Shown here: in pieces, positions 27,001 through 34,867 of the stretch
Position numbering within the stretch: the first letter of the stretch is position 1
How the letters are laid out: each line of letters opens with the position of its first letter
Source: Diphasiastrum complanatum
Taxonomy: Eukaryota > Streptophyta > Lycopodiopsida > Lycopodiales > Lycopodiaceae
Assembly: GCA_029204225.1 (NCBI GenBank)
Contig: CM055107.1
Coordinates: 29,537,410 to 29,601,409 of the forward strand
DNA: 64,000 bases
Reading direction: 5' to 3'
The notes under the pieces: model-generated
What the model saw: the letters and a program-made list of their open reading frames with translations, nothing else
What the model was told of the DNA's origin: nothing
Database searches by the model: none
Translations under genes and position numbers: made by a program

Positions 27001-30000
27001 TCCACATGACCTTTCATTTTTGGCCAATAAAATTCTCTTTTAACAAGGTCAAGTATTCTTTGTATACCAGGATGTCCCGCATTAGGACTATTGTGACATT
27101 TATGCACGATTTGGCCCTCATGTCCACAATATCTGGCACCCTTTTCCTCTACTGAAAAGTAAACCATTTCTAATGGAATAATTGGAAGGTAGCTTCTCTT
27201 CGCGCGACTTCGTGGAATCCTGCTTTCCAAGATTATCTCTCAAACTAGAGCTTCCAACCAGGACCTCTTGCCAAATACGACCAAAAAACTCATCAATCCA
27301 ACAAAGGTCTCGCAGAGAAAGATACAACTCGGATTGAAACTCAACAAAGCATAACTGATTAACCTCTCCAATTCGTCTCAAAGCATCGGCGACATGGTTC
27401 AATGTACGACAATGGTACTTAATGTCAAAATCGAACCCCTAAGGTCCACGGCATCACAGATATACTTAAAGGATTCATGATCTGTCATTACCATAAATTT
27501 AGATCCATACAAAAAATGTCTCCAGATCTTTTACTACGTGAATGACAACAAATAATTCCTTCTCATAAGTGGAATATCTACTTTGAGCTAGGTCCAACTT
27601 ATTTTGAAAGCCAAAGGTCTACCATCTTGGTAAGGGACTGCTCCCCAGAAAAGGTTTGCTAGGGTCCACTATGAGTAAAATAATAGGGGCTGTAGACACC
27701 AATAACTTCAAAACCTTTGATTCAATTCATCGGTCCAATCAATTGCCAGATTAAATTACCTCGCCTGCCAGCTTTCTTTTTATTATTGTTTTTGGTTTTT
27801 CTTACGGCCTTCTTCACCCCCTTAAGAAGGTTAGTTAAAGGTAATGGAATTAGGGCATAATCTTTAATAAGCTTATGAAAAAATCCTGTGAAGCATAAAA
27901 AAGATTCTACTTCTCTAATGGTTTCCAAGATAGGCCAATCACGTACTTTCTGAACGATCTCAAGACCATGATCGAAGATGATATGTCCAAGGTACCTAAG
28001 TTTTGTTTGAAGGAACTCAAACTTAGACTCTTTAGCATAGAGGTTTGCCTAAATCTCTAAGACCATACAAATGTGCTTCATGCTCCTCAACAATTCTACC
28101 GTAATTTAAAATGTCATCTAAAAATACGACAACAAATTTTCCCAGATATGGGCGAAGAATATCACTCATCATCTGCTTGGAAAGTTGTTGGGGCACAGGA
28201 TATTAGTTAGACCAAATGGTAAAACCAAAAATTCATAGTGGCCATATCTAGAATGAAAACCTGCTTTTAAACCTTGGTCAACACAAAGATGGTCATGTGA
28301 ACCAAGGACTAGAACAACAAGTAGAGGACATAAATAGCGTTCTAAGGTGGGGAGAAGCTTCATGCTCACCACCAATTAGCCTTGAAGTGACAAGCTTATC
28401 TAAATGACATGTACCTAGACCAATTTAGCTTGCAAATCGACTTGCTCAAAGTAAGTAACAACAAGCTTGGATGTATTGGTAACATTAGGTTGTATAATGA
28501 TTCAAACATGCCCTTTCGTAGGTTCTTAAAAAAAATGGTTTGCAACAAAACTCCAATACAAGGTTAGTTGGACCAGCAAGCTAAATATGAATTGATAGAT
28601 GTCAGAGGGCTTTCATACGAGTATTCATGCCAATTAGAGCCTCAAAATGGAATAAAGGACATTATTTTGAGTAGGTTGATGCTTAGGTAGACTATTGGCT
28701 GTGATGGTGAGAAAGAAATGTTTCTGAATGTTGCTGAAGCTATGTAACTTATTCGGGATTTCCAAAACACACAAAAGTTGAGTGGCCGATCGACTAACAC
28801 GCCTCATGGGCTATGAATTTGTCCCAAAAGCAAATGGTAAAATAGAAACATGTCTATATATCTGGCTGCAAAAAATAATACAAGCAATTAGAAACCCTAA
28901 GGCGGAATAAGGGCTTTTGAATTTGAAAACTTCACAGGATATTACGGAGAAACATAGTAGAGGTGGGAAGAGGATCAGAGAAAATGGCAGAGGGATGTGA
29001 AGGCAGCAGTGATATGCCCATCAGAAGATGTTCAGGCCAATACCTTCAACCAAATAACAAAACACATTATTTGGCCTTGCTCCCACAGCATGGAGATGTT
29101 AACAGGTGTGACTTGTATGTAGGAAAGTGCCAAGATGAACTTTTGCAAAAGGAGATGTGAGAGAGACAGAACGGGCCATACAAATAGAAAATGTAAGAAA
29201 TGTGCAACATCTCATATACAAAACTTGAACATTATCCAAGGAGTTTTGAACTAACCTTCCCACCACCACCTAGGGTGGGCTTGATGAGGATAGGATACCC
29301 AATTTTACTAGCCTCAGACTTCAAAAATTCAGCATTTTGATCTTCACCATGATATCCAGGAACGACTGGAACTCCTGCTGAGCTCATTAATTTCTTTGAA
29401 GCGCTGCACAAAAGAGATGTATATGACACCTCAACTTAAAAAGGGCATTGTTTATACTCACTCGTTCAATGGAACAACAAAGGCACTTGTGAATCTGTGT
29501 AGAAAAAAATCACAAAAAACTAACATCTTTCAGTGAATAATTAATGCATAGTCCTAACTTTTATTATTGAAACAGAGGCGTAACCTTTTGTCGCCCATCC
29601 AATGAATGGCAGATGCAGGGGGTCCAATGAATGAGATTCCATTGTCAACACAAAGCTCTGCAAATTTAGCGTTTTCTGATAGAAATCCATAGCCCGGGTG
29701 AACTGCCTTCAACAGTAAAGAACAGCCACCATGTCAAACAACAGAACAATAATTCTAGGACCACACGCTTCATAATGTGATCAAATCCGCCTCTTATATG
29801 CAGCACTCAGTAACACAATGGATTCTGTGATGTATCAATTTCACGTAATTAACAATACAAAAGAAACTCCGGATATTCTAGAGCAGAATGACTCCTACCA
29901 AATTTATAGCTACCAAAGAATAGTTTTTCTGGTCAAATTGAGAAACAAAATTGGCAAAGGACGGCCATACATCTGCCCCAGTACGATGGGCGGCTGCCAA

Positions 30001-30543
30001 AATGGCCTGAGCAGACAGATAGCTGAGCTGAGCCGGAGGAGGGCCAATACAAACCGCCTCATCCGCACTCCGCACATGTAATGCATCCTTATCTGCCTCG
30101 CTGTAGACCGCTACTGTCTTCACACCTAGTCTTTTAGCCGTCCTAATTACACGACAAGCGATCTCGCCCCTGTTTGCGATCAAAATTTTCCTGATGGGCT
30201 GCCCCCTTTCGATCCCTGCTGAGGCAGAGGAAGAAACACCTCTAGATAGAGACGGAAATGGACCCAAATTCTGAACCTGTGAGAGCAGAAACCGTGAGGG
30301 AATGGAAACAGCGGGATCGAAACCGAACTCCCCAAGAACATTTATGCTCGCAATCGCAGCATGTCTTCTTCCTTGAACGGTTGCTGCATCTGCCCAGTTG
30401 TGGAGCCGTGCAGCTGCAGCTGCATATGTTCTGAGCAGCAAGAGATCGTGGTGCCCAGGGGATGAGCGTCTGTGGGAGAGGAGATGCGTGAGGCGTCCAT
30501 AAGAAGTAGCTCTATTTCTTCTGACAAAGAACACGAGGCTCAT
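625..30543 (-). CDS. MCCA: Methylcrotonoyl-CoA carboxylase subunit alpha, mitochondrial (15 exons)
   Basis: Biotin-containing subunit of 3-methylcrotonoyl-CoA carboxylase, which carboxylates 3-methylcrotonoyl-CoA in mitochondrial leucine breakdown together with the beta subunit. The coding join, given low to high and read in reverse, is 625-741, 6359-6613, 8290-8412, 10275-10435, 10581-10800, 10917-11053, 11139-11243, 11399-11510, 11796-11888, 18184-18243, 18420-18515, 22506-22643, 29256-29403, 29585-29706 and 29971-30543. All introns are GT-AG and the phases close to 819 codons plus stop. Residues about 1-115 look like a transit peptide. The biotin carboxylase N-domain starts at [13 protein letters not shown] (about 119). 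ATP-grasp carries GGGGKGMK (about 277), [18 protein letters not shown] and [16 protein letters not shown]. The biotinyl domain ends at EAMKME with the biotin lysine near residue 779. No frameshift or stop is visible, so the gene is probably functional despite spanning 30 kb. Only the two ends and the acceptors of exons 12 and 13 are uncertain. Confidence 0.96.
742..1528. other. Intron 14, 3' part, no recognised element
   Basis: Intron sequence next to the last exon. An ORF of 115 codons at 1171-1518 on the minus strand lies just downstream of the copia fragment but has no motif I can assign. It may be transposon-derived. Confidence 0.4.
2636..2795. repeat. Tandem duplication, unit about 60-68 bp
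   Basis: The phrases TTCACTTCTAGGCCGTGTAC and AAAGCTTTCTTGCTTGA recur two to three times in direct order in the leader region of the copia fragment. Confidence 0.75.
3347..3530 (-). repeat. Short copia LTR (184 bp)
   Basis: Bounded by TGTTGG and CCAACA, forming the usual TG...CA ends with a 6-bp inverted repeat. A TATATA run lies inside. The adjacent primer-binding site matches TGGTATCAGAGC at about 9 of 12 positions. Confidence 0.65.
3531..4242. other. Intron 14 interval, nothing recognised
   Basis: AT-rich sequence between the copia LTR and the CA/TC microsatellite, with no coding motif. Confidence 0.5.
4243..4502. repeat. Compound (AC)n-(TC)n microsatellite
   Basis: Interrupted CACACA blocks with repeated CTCCCTCTCTTTCACAC spacers, ending in a pure (TC)n tract from 4443 to 4502. 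Long ORFs in this region are artefacts of the repeat. Confidence 0.95.
4790..5423 (+). pseudogene. LINE (non-LTR) reverse transcriptase fragment
   Basis: Plus-strand frame with [21 protein letters not shown], then [11 protein letters not shown] (the catalytic Y-x-DD box as YVDD), [15 protein letters not shown] and [21 protein letters not shown]. This is the typical order of plant L1-type reverse transcriptases. A TAG at 5091-5093 interrupts an otherwise continuous frame, and endonuclease, thumb end and poly-A tail are not seen. The fragment is antisense to MCCA inside intron 14. Confidence 0.88.
5424..6358. other. Intron 14, 5' part
   Basis: The first few hundred bases may be degraded LINE 3' sequence. 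The remainder up to exon 14 shows nothing recognisable. Confidence 0.4.
6359..6613 (-). CDS. MCCA: MCCA exon 14: biotinyl domain
   Basis: 85 codons. It begins [20 protein letters not shown], then an acidic linker, then [20 protein letters not shown] and LVMEAMKME. The lysine of EAMKME is the biotin attachment site. The donor ATGGAA/GTAAGT splits the domain directly after the motif. Confidence 0.96.
6614..8289. other. MCCA intron 13
   Basis: 1676-bp intron with a (GA)18 microsatellite at 7757-7792 and no transposon coding motif. Confidence 0.75.
7757..7792. repeat. (GA)n microsatellite
   Basis: 36 bp of uninterrupted GA inside MCCA intron 13. Confidence 0.95.
8290..8412 (-). CDS. MCCA: MCCA exon 13
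   Basis: 41 codons, [15 protein letters not shown] to [13 protein letters not shown], the beta-rich part of the linker domain. The acceptor could be ATACAG (8413) or the CAG six bases inside. Both keep frame. The donor is CAG/GTATGG. Confidence 0.86.
8413..10274. other. MCCA intron 12
   Basis: 1862-bp intron. Apart from the direct duplications, no element or coding motif is seen. Confidence 0.75.
8785..9640. repeat. Direct duplications inside MCCA intron 12
   Basis: A unit beginning GCAATTTCTAATATCTCA is repeated about 122 bp downstream (near 8785 and 8907). A longer diverged copy follows: AGGTCACATGCACAAACATA occurs near 9090 and 9507, and AGCACTAAAGAGCAAA near 9198 and 9625. This points to successive tandem duplication of up to about 430 bp. 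Confidence 0.75.
10275..10435 (-). CDS. MCCA: MCCA exon 12
   Basis: 161 nt of the BT/linker domain, with [21 protein letters not shown] aligning in pattern with the plant family (W-S-PFRVHH). The acceptor is inferred as GAAG before ACAAAG. A second AG six bases further on would keep the frame and remove two residues. Confidence 0.85.
10581..10800 (-). CDS. MCCA: MCCA exon 11
   Basis: 220 nt coding [20 protein letters not shown] then [13 protein letters not shown] and onward to CMTSG. GVPTNI-FL and VETNFIE are family signatures at the boundary between biotin carboxylase and the linking domain. The donor is G/GTAATC. Confidence 0.95.
10917..11053 (-). CDS. MCCA: MCCA exon 10
   Basis: 137 nt coding [20 protein letters not shown] then [11 protein letters not shown] to [15 protein letters not shown] is diagnostic of the end of biotin carboxylase domains. 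The split Val codon (G then TG) fixes the exon 9/10 junction. Confidence 0.96.
11139..11243 (-). CDS. MCCA: MCCA exon 9
   Basis: 105 nt coding [20 protein letters not shown] then [10 protein letters not shown], the biotin carboxylase C-terminal signature (GHA-E-RI-AE). It ends ATG G before GTAATG. Confidence 0.96.
11399..11510 (-). CDS. MCCA: MCCA exon 8
   Basis: 112 nt coding [19 protein letters not shown]... to ITLSG, continuing the catalytic MNTRLQVEHPVTE motif across the intron. It ends one base into a codon before GTAAGA. Confidence 0.96.
11796..11888 (-). CDS. MCCA: MCCA exon 7
   Basis: 31 codons, [20 protein letters not shown] then [14 protein letters not shown] is the ATP-grasp metal-binding motif and R of TRLQ is part of the active site. 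The acceptor is AAG/GCA and the donor CAG/GTGAGG. Confidence 0.96.
11889..12784. other. Intron 6, exon 7 side
   Basis: Intron sequence without recognisable coding content, ending at the large hairpin. Confidence 0.5.
12785..13282. repeat. Large inverted repeat (hairpin) in MCCA intron 6
   Basis: AAAAGCATTGGCTAAAGAAT near 12785 recurs inverted ending at 13282. Matching continues through GGTTGAAGGCCTATAAGTTT, CAAGTCTTCCCAAAA and ACTAAAGCGGTGACATCTTA to a two-base centre at 13059-13060. The arms are about 220 bp and near-identical. The left arm also contains an extra tandem copy of its inner ~52 bp. Confidence 0.92.
13283..13467. other. Intron 6 interval with TTCGCGAA-type palindromes
   Basis: Contains GATTCGCGAATCG and AATTCGCGAATT motifs in close succession (13303-13353). 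A related set occurs at 17120-17151 beyond the chromovirus fragment. Confidence 0.5.
13468..13657 (+). pseudogene. Retrotransposon gag zinc-knuckle fragment
   Basis: Plus-strand frame reading [14 protein letters not shown], a CCHC knuckle (C-x2-C-x4-H-x4-C) whose second cysteine is replaced by Phe. It is followed by an acidic tail, then probably interrupted at about 13657 by the minus-strand chromovirus LTR. Confidence 0.55.
13658..14014 (-). repeat. 3' LTR of the intron-6 chromovirus
   Basis: Starts on the minus strand directly after a purine-rich tract (14015-14028) with TGTTACGAGCTCGTAAC. The outer end is inferred from a TTACA terminus and is not verified by a second LTR. Confidence 0.55.
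14026..16965 (-). pseudogene. Chromovirus pol (RT-RNase H-integrase-chromodomain), broken
   Basis: Reverse transcriptase: [30 protein letters not shown] and the catalytic [11 protein letters not shown] box. RNase H follows ([19 protein letters not shown]). The integrase zinc finger ([14 protein letters not shown]...CQKC) and the D-D-E core are present ([27 protein letters not shown]). A chromodomain ends the protein ([18 protein letters not shown]). It is broken by frameshifts near 15780 and 15205 and a TGA after YCGPF near 14353. Catalytic residues are otherwise retained, so decay is recent or limited. Confidence 0.93.
16966..18183. other. Intron 6, exon 6 side
   Basis: No recognised coding motif. 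It holds the TCGCGA-type palindrome cluster near 17120-17151 and a (CT)n tract at 17968-18021. Confidence 0.5.
17968..18021. repeat. (CT)n microsatellite
   Basis: 54-bp CT tract directly after TTAATAAAGCTTT, in MCCA intron 6. Confidence 0.95.
18184..18243 (-). CDS. MCCA: MCCA exon 6 (60-nt small exon)
   Basis: 20 codons, beginning PLLLGAFRA and ending GEAAVDATK. Length and phase match the family segment between EEAPA and AVGY. The first residues are unusually hydrophobic where relatives have a polar stretch. The acceptor is GTAG and the donor AAG/GTATGT. Confidence 0.88.
18420..18515 (-). CDS. MCCA: MCCA exon 5: biotin carboxylase signature
   Basis: 32 codons, [20 protein letters not shown] then [12 protein letters not shown]. 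This is the bicarbonate/biotin-proximal signature of biotin carboxylases. The acceptor is TGTAG and the donor GCG/GTATTA. It is too short to appear as a long ORF and was located by motif. Confidence 0.95.
18516..19630. other. Intron 4, exon 5 side
   Basis: AT-rich intron sequence with nothing recognised. Confidence 0.5.
19631..20702 (+). pseudogene. Degraded Ty3-gypsy gag and integrase pieces
   Basis: A plus-strand gag-like start ([19 protein letters not shown]), further gag-like frames to about 20215, then an integrase zinc-finger piece at 20456-20659 ([14 protein letters not shown]) and [12 protein letters not shown] just after it in another frame. Several stops and frameshifts. Protease and RT are missing between them. 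Confidence 0.7.
20704..22015 (-). pseudogene. Rearranged Ty3-gypsy pieces (RT end, gag, protease)
   Basis: On the minus strand in reading order: an RT C-terminal piece ([20 protein letters not shown], 22015 to ~21740), a gag-like piece (21720 to 21159) and a retropepsin-like piece ([14 protein letters not shown], 21153 to 20704) with DIGSS where DSGAS/T is usual. RT preceding gag is not an element order, so at least two copies have been joined or inverted. Confidence 0.72.
22016..22505. other. Intron 4, exon 4 side
   Basis: AT-rich, no motif recognised. Confidence 0.5.
22506..22643 (-). CDS. MCCA: MCCA exon 4
   Basis: 46 codons, starting [11 protein letters not shown] and ending [11 protein letters not shown]. 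The RPRHVEVQ segment is a conserved ATP-grasp strand. The acceptor is TTATAG and the donor CAG/GTAATT. It sits alone between two introns of 6.6 and 4.0 kb filled with gypsy remnants. Confidence 0.95.
22644..24486. other. Intron 3, exon 4 side
   Basis: AT-rich intron sequence without transposon coding motifs. Short ORFs are not convincing. Confidence 0.5.
24487..25217 (-). repeat. Probable gypsy 3' LTR
   Basis: Minus-strand sequence begins TGTCATGCCCAGGACTGG immediately after AAGGGGAGAAGA. The lower edge is set at a TGTCCCGTGC that would give a TG...CA unit. No partner LTR is present to confirm it. Confidence 0.4.
24487..28375 (-). mobile_element. Ty3-gypsy chromovirus remains in MCCA intron 3
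   Basis: Minus-strand pieces in order: RT ([19 protein letters not shown] near 28200 and [12 protein letters not shown] near 28110), RT thumb (27722-27928), RNase H/connection (27118-27402), integrase zinc finger ([14 protein letters not shown], 26883-27230), integrase core remnant (26579-26818), integrase C-terminus (25532-25804) and chromodomain (25293-25547). A second chromodomain-like stretch at about 26130-26570 implies two elements. Frames are broken throughout. A polypurine tract (25218-25230) abuts a probable LTR start at 25217. The outer LTR end near 24487 is a guess. Confidence 0.82.
28376..29255. other. Intron 3, exon 3 side
   Basis: No recognisable element. Some of it may be further degraded pol sequence. 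Confidence 0.45.
29256..29403 (-). CDS. MCCA: MCCA exon 3: ATP-grasp glycine-rich loop
   Basis: 148 nt. AG from exon 2 plus C gives Ser in MGDKSASKKLM, then [10 protein letters not shown] and [16 protein letters not shown]. The run of four glycines is the flexible ATP-binding loop. The exon ends in phase 0 at AAG before GTTAGT. Confidence 0.95.
29585..29706 (-). CDS. MCCA: MCCA exon 2
   Basis: 122 nt coding [12 protein letters not shown]... to MGDK. The [10 protein letters not shown] signature is the classic biotin carboxylase N-domain motif. The acceptor is AAG before GCA and the donor is AG/GTTACG, leaving two bases for the next codon. The intron separating it from exon 1 is 264 bp. Confidence 0.95.
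29971..30543 (-). CDS. MCCA: MCCA exon 1: transit peptide and start of biotin carboxylase domain
   Basis: 191 codons from an ATG at 30541-30543 with no alternative upstream start in frame. The first ~115 residues are rich in Arg, Ser, Ala and Leu and poor in acids, as in mitochondrial presequences. RGVSSSA near residue 101 could be a cleavage region. The biotin carboxylase domain then begins ([38 protein letters not shown]). The exon ends at GAT before the donor GTATGG, in phase 0. The leader is about 80 residues longer than I recall for Arabidopsis. Confidence 0.95.
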
Positions 30544-31284
30544 TGTGAGAGTGATAGCGGCAGGACAGAGAGCAGAAGAGAGAGATGGAAGAGGTACATA
30601 AAAGGTACCCTCCTCTCCCCTACTTTACATCCTAAAACAAATGCAAAAACAAATGGAGACAAGGTGATCATAGCACTTGTGAGGAATGATATCGGACACA
30701 TGGCATGATTCGGTTGGCTAAGAAGAGGCAGATTCTAAGTCATAGCATAGATTTTGAAACGTTTTTAATCTGCATCGTAGATTTACAACTGTTATGTCTG
30801 GTATTCGTGATCCAACGGTGGGCTACTTGTTGTAGCACTCCTCTCCGCTCCAGCGGCTCGAAGTGCTACAGCCGTAACCCACCTCCTCATCATGAATACC
30901 TAGTCCAAAGAAGATTAGGAGGGGCCCTTCATGACACACATTTTTAGTGAATATGTTAAACCTGAGAATAAGATCATTTGAAAATTTTAAGAAATACGAC
31001 ATTTGTTTGAATTCATACATATTTGTTGGTTTTGTGCATGTGATTCTAACATCGTAACAAGATACTATATGTTGTAGGGTTTGTAAGGTACTAGGCGAAA
31101 GTTTTGATGATTGTGTACAGAGCCATTATACACCGAGTTTGTGTATGAGATTGTTTGTGTTACTTGCGAGACAATATCGCAAGATGTGAAATATTAGTAC
31201 AACAGTGATATTCGGTGGTTTTGTGACAAGAGTTGGTGGTTTTGTAACAAGAGTTGTGGAGTTTGGCAAAATGTTGTTTGCATT
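30544..31284. promoter_or_regulatory. MCCA 5' flank
   Basis: Sequence upstream of the MCCA ATG on the minus strand. The first ~60 bases are a CT-rich leader (CTCTCTCTTCTGCTCTCTGTC). No clear TATA box was found at a fixed distance. A 106-bp foldback lies at 30798-30903. The assignment as promoter rests on position only. Confidence 0.45.
30798..30903. repeat. 106-bp foldback in the MCCA upstream region
   Basis: The left arm (30798-30839, GGTATTCGTGAT...TTGTAGCACT) is complementary to the right arm (30862-30903, AGTGCTACAG...ATCATGAATACC) with few mismatches. A small inner stem CCGCTCCAGCGG sits in the loop. It could be a miniature inverted-repeat element or a hairpin RNA source. Confidence 0.82.
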
Positions 31285-32201
31285 TTTTTTACATTTTGAC
31301 TTACAAAGTATATGCAGATTACACGGATTTGATATTAAAATTGGGCTTCTCTGAATGTACCATCTGCTTCATTGACAAGGCCATATTGGACGTTGTAATA
31401 TTTTGGCGCATTCTTCTCCAAGCATGCATTTTTTAATCTTCAATAGTCGATGTAAACCACTTGTAAGAGAGGCTTCAGTAGGCAATGAGATGATTTGTTT
31501 CATTGCTTTTTGTCTAATATCTTGTGTTATTAGAGTATTTTCAATTGCTGGTGTCTTTTCTAAAACATACTATGTTTAATTGTCAACTTGTTTTTAAAAC
31601 GGAGGTGTGGTACATGCAATGGTATGGATATAATTTTTATGCATTGGTTGTTAATATGGTCGATGTCCTCATTTGTGTGTGTTTCACTATGAAAGCGATT
31701 AACTATATTCATGAACATACTACTTTATTGTTGCATAACTTGTGTGTGTTTATAGCATTCAAATTTTATCATACCAAAAGCTATTTGCACGTGTGTTTGT
31801 GTTATTATTTTCTCGTTGGAACACCCATGAATCACAAACGAGACCTACTTCAAAAAGGTCTTCTATATTAATGACGTCTAGTCCATCAAAAAATGAATCA
31901 TGTATGTGCTTTATTTGCCTTAAACATTGGTCAACATTATGGAATAATTTGTTTCCAACAAGACACATTTCGTCAATGACAAGTATTTGTAATTGTTCAT
32001 AAGCTTTTTCAGAGTGTCTAATTTATTAGAAGTAAGTGATGGAAGGTGTTTTGTGTTTATTGGTTTGTTCAATGCATAATGCAAAGCGGTTCCATATATG
32101 TTGAATGCAGTGTCTTCTGTTAAAGCGGTCAAAAAAACTTTTTGGTTTTTTACCAAGACCAGTGCAGCCCTTAGGCATTTTGAAGCTATCTCACTCCACA
32201 A
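31285..32201 (-). pseudogene. PIF1-like (Helitron-type) helicase remnant
   Basis: The minus-strand frame 32201-31920 carries KVFLTALTEDTAFNIYGTAL, the motif just after Walker A in PIF1 helicases. A one-base shift continues with the Walker B-like LVIDEMCLVG, then DQCLRQIKHIHDSFFDGLDV and DLFEVGLVCDSW (the GDxxQL-type motif). Further pieces follow in broken frames (NEDIDHINNQCIK, RQKAMKQIISLPTEA, YGLVNEADGTF) to about 31285. Walker A itself is not seen. Such proteins occur both as host PIF1 genes and in Helitrons, and no Helitron ends were identified. Confidence 0.72.
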
Positions 32202-32271
32202 AATTCCATTTCATCTAAATGAATATAATTATTAATGTACTCAAATTTGAATAGGCCCATTCTAACAACAT

Positions 32272-33539
<1,268 letters not shown>

Positions 33540-34867
33540 AATCAAGCCCTCTGGCTCAAACTTTAGCTATTCACAAATAAACATGTTAGAATTAGTAAGC
33601 CCGAGCAACGGCCAACACCGACGTTCGCGCATTTGACAAAAGGGCACATAAGGCCTTATCATTGATAAATTTGTTAGTCAAGGACCATGTCATTGTCCAT
33701 ATTAGTGAATCTATGACAACAAGAGGTGTTGGGAGGCACTCAAAACACAGTTCAAATAGTGAATCCCTCTCGAATTTTGTTTTTGAGGACCAAACTCATA
33801 GGTGTCTGCATGGAGGAAAATGAGAGCATAGGGTCCTATTTCACGCAAATTAAGGAGTTACGAGACCATTTGACATCTATTGGAGAACCAATATGAGATG
33901 TTGAGGTTGTCCACACATCTATGAATGGCCTATTTGAAAATTTCCAAATGTTTACAAGCGGAATTGCTTCGAGGGAGAGGCTACCAAAGTTTGAGAATCT
34001 TCTCGGTATCCTATTACAAGAGGAGCAAAGGTGAGAAGTAGTGAAATCTTGACAAGGGCCTCATCAGAGGAGCAAGCAATGCTTGCTAAAGAGAAGCATA
34101 AGTATAAGAAGCAAACTAGAAAATCAAATGTAGAAGATAATATCAAGGATCCACATCTAGCAAGAAGAAGAAAGATAAGTGTTTCTATTGCCAAAAGCCT
34201 AGACATTGGGCAAGGGATTGCCACAAGAAGAAGGCAAAGTGAAGCAATTGACCAATCTTGTTGAGGAAGAGAATGATAGTGACAATGAAAATCAAGGCAT
34301 GGCATTTGCAACAACATTAGCATCGTAGCATTCCATAATCACACGCATTGGTATGTGGACTCAAGAGCAACAAGGCACATGACTAGCAACAAGTCGTGGT
34401 TCAAAAGCCTAGAGCTTACCAATGATGGAGATAGAGTTGGCAATGAGTGCCAAATTCATGGAGTTGGCGCAGTGCCCATTCAATTTCTTGATGGACATGT
34501 GAAGGTAATTGGAAATGTGTTGTATGTTCCTAGCCTTCAAAAAAGTCTATTATTTGTTGGTACAATGACGGATCATAAGTTGAAGGTAGAGTTCAATAAC
34601 AAGAAATGTCAGATCAAGGACGTGAAACAAGGTTTCAAAGTGATTGTTGATGGCCTTAGAGATAAAACTTGTGGTTCATACAAGTTGAATGTTGTTGTTA
34701 CAAAGTGCAATGCATTAGAATCAACATCTATATCACAAAGTGATTTATGGCATAGACAATTCGGGCATTTGAACTTCAAAAGCTTGAGCCTACTTCGCAC
34801 GTGTAGCGGGTATTTCCTATCCATCTTCAAACCTATATCGAAGCTCTATCAAGGATCAAAGAGATGA
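33540..34867 (+). pseudogene. Ty1-copia gag-protease fragment
   Basis: Plus-strand gag remnants in several frames (SYFTQIKELRDHLTSIGEP, LLGILLQEEQR), then a knuckle-like CFYCQKPRHWARDC reading near 34180 with a shift. An open frame at 34351-34867 follows, holding the retropepsin start WYVDSRATRHMTSN (DSRA replaces the catalytic-loop DSGA) and the pre-integrase DLWHRQFGHLNFKSL. Pol sequence stops after that. Truncated and broken. Confidence 0.82.

Noticed and set aside
30472-30708. 78-codon plus-strand ORF at the MCCA start
   Set aside because: Shadow of MCCA exon 1 on the opposite strand plus 5' leader sequence.
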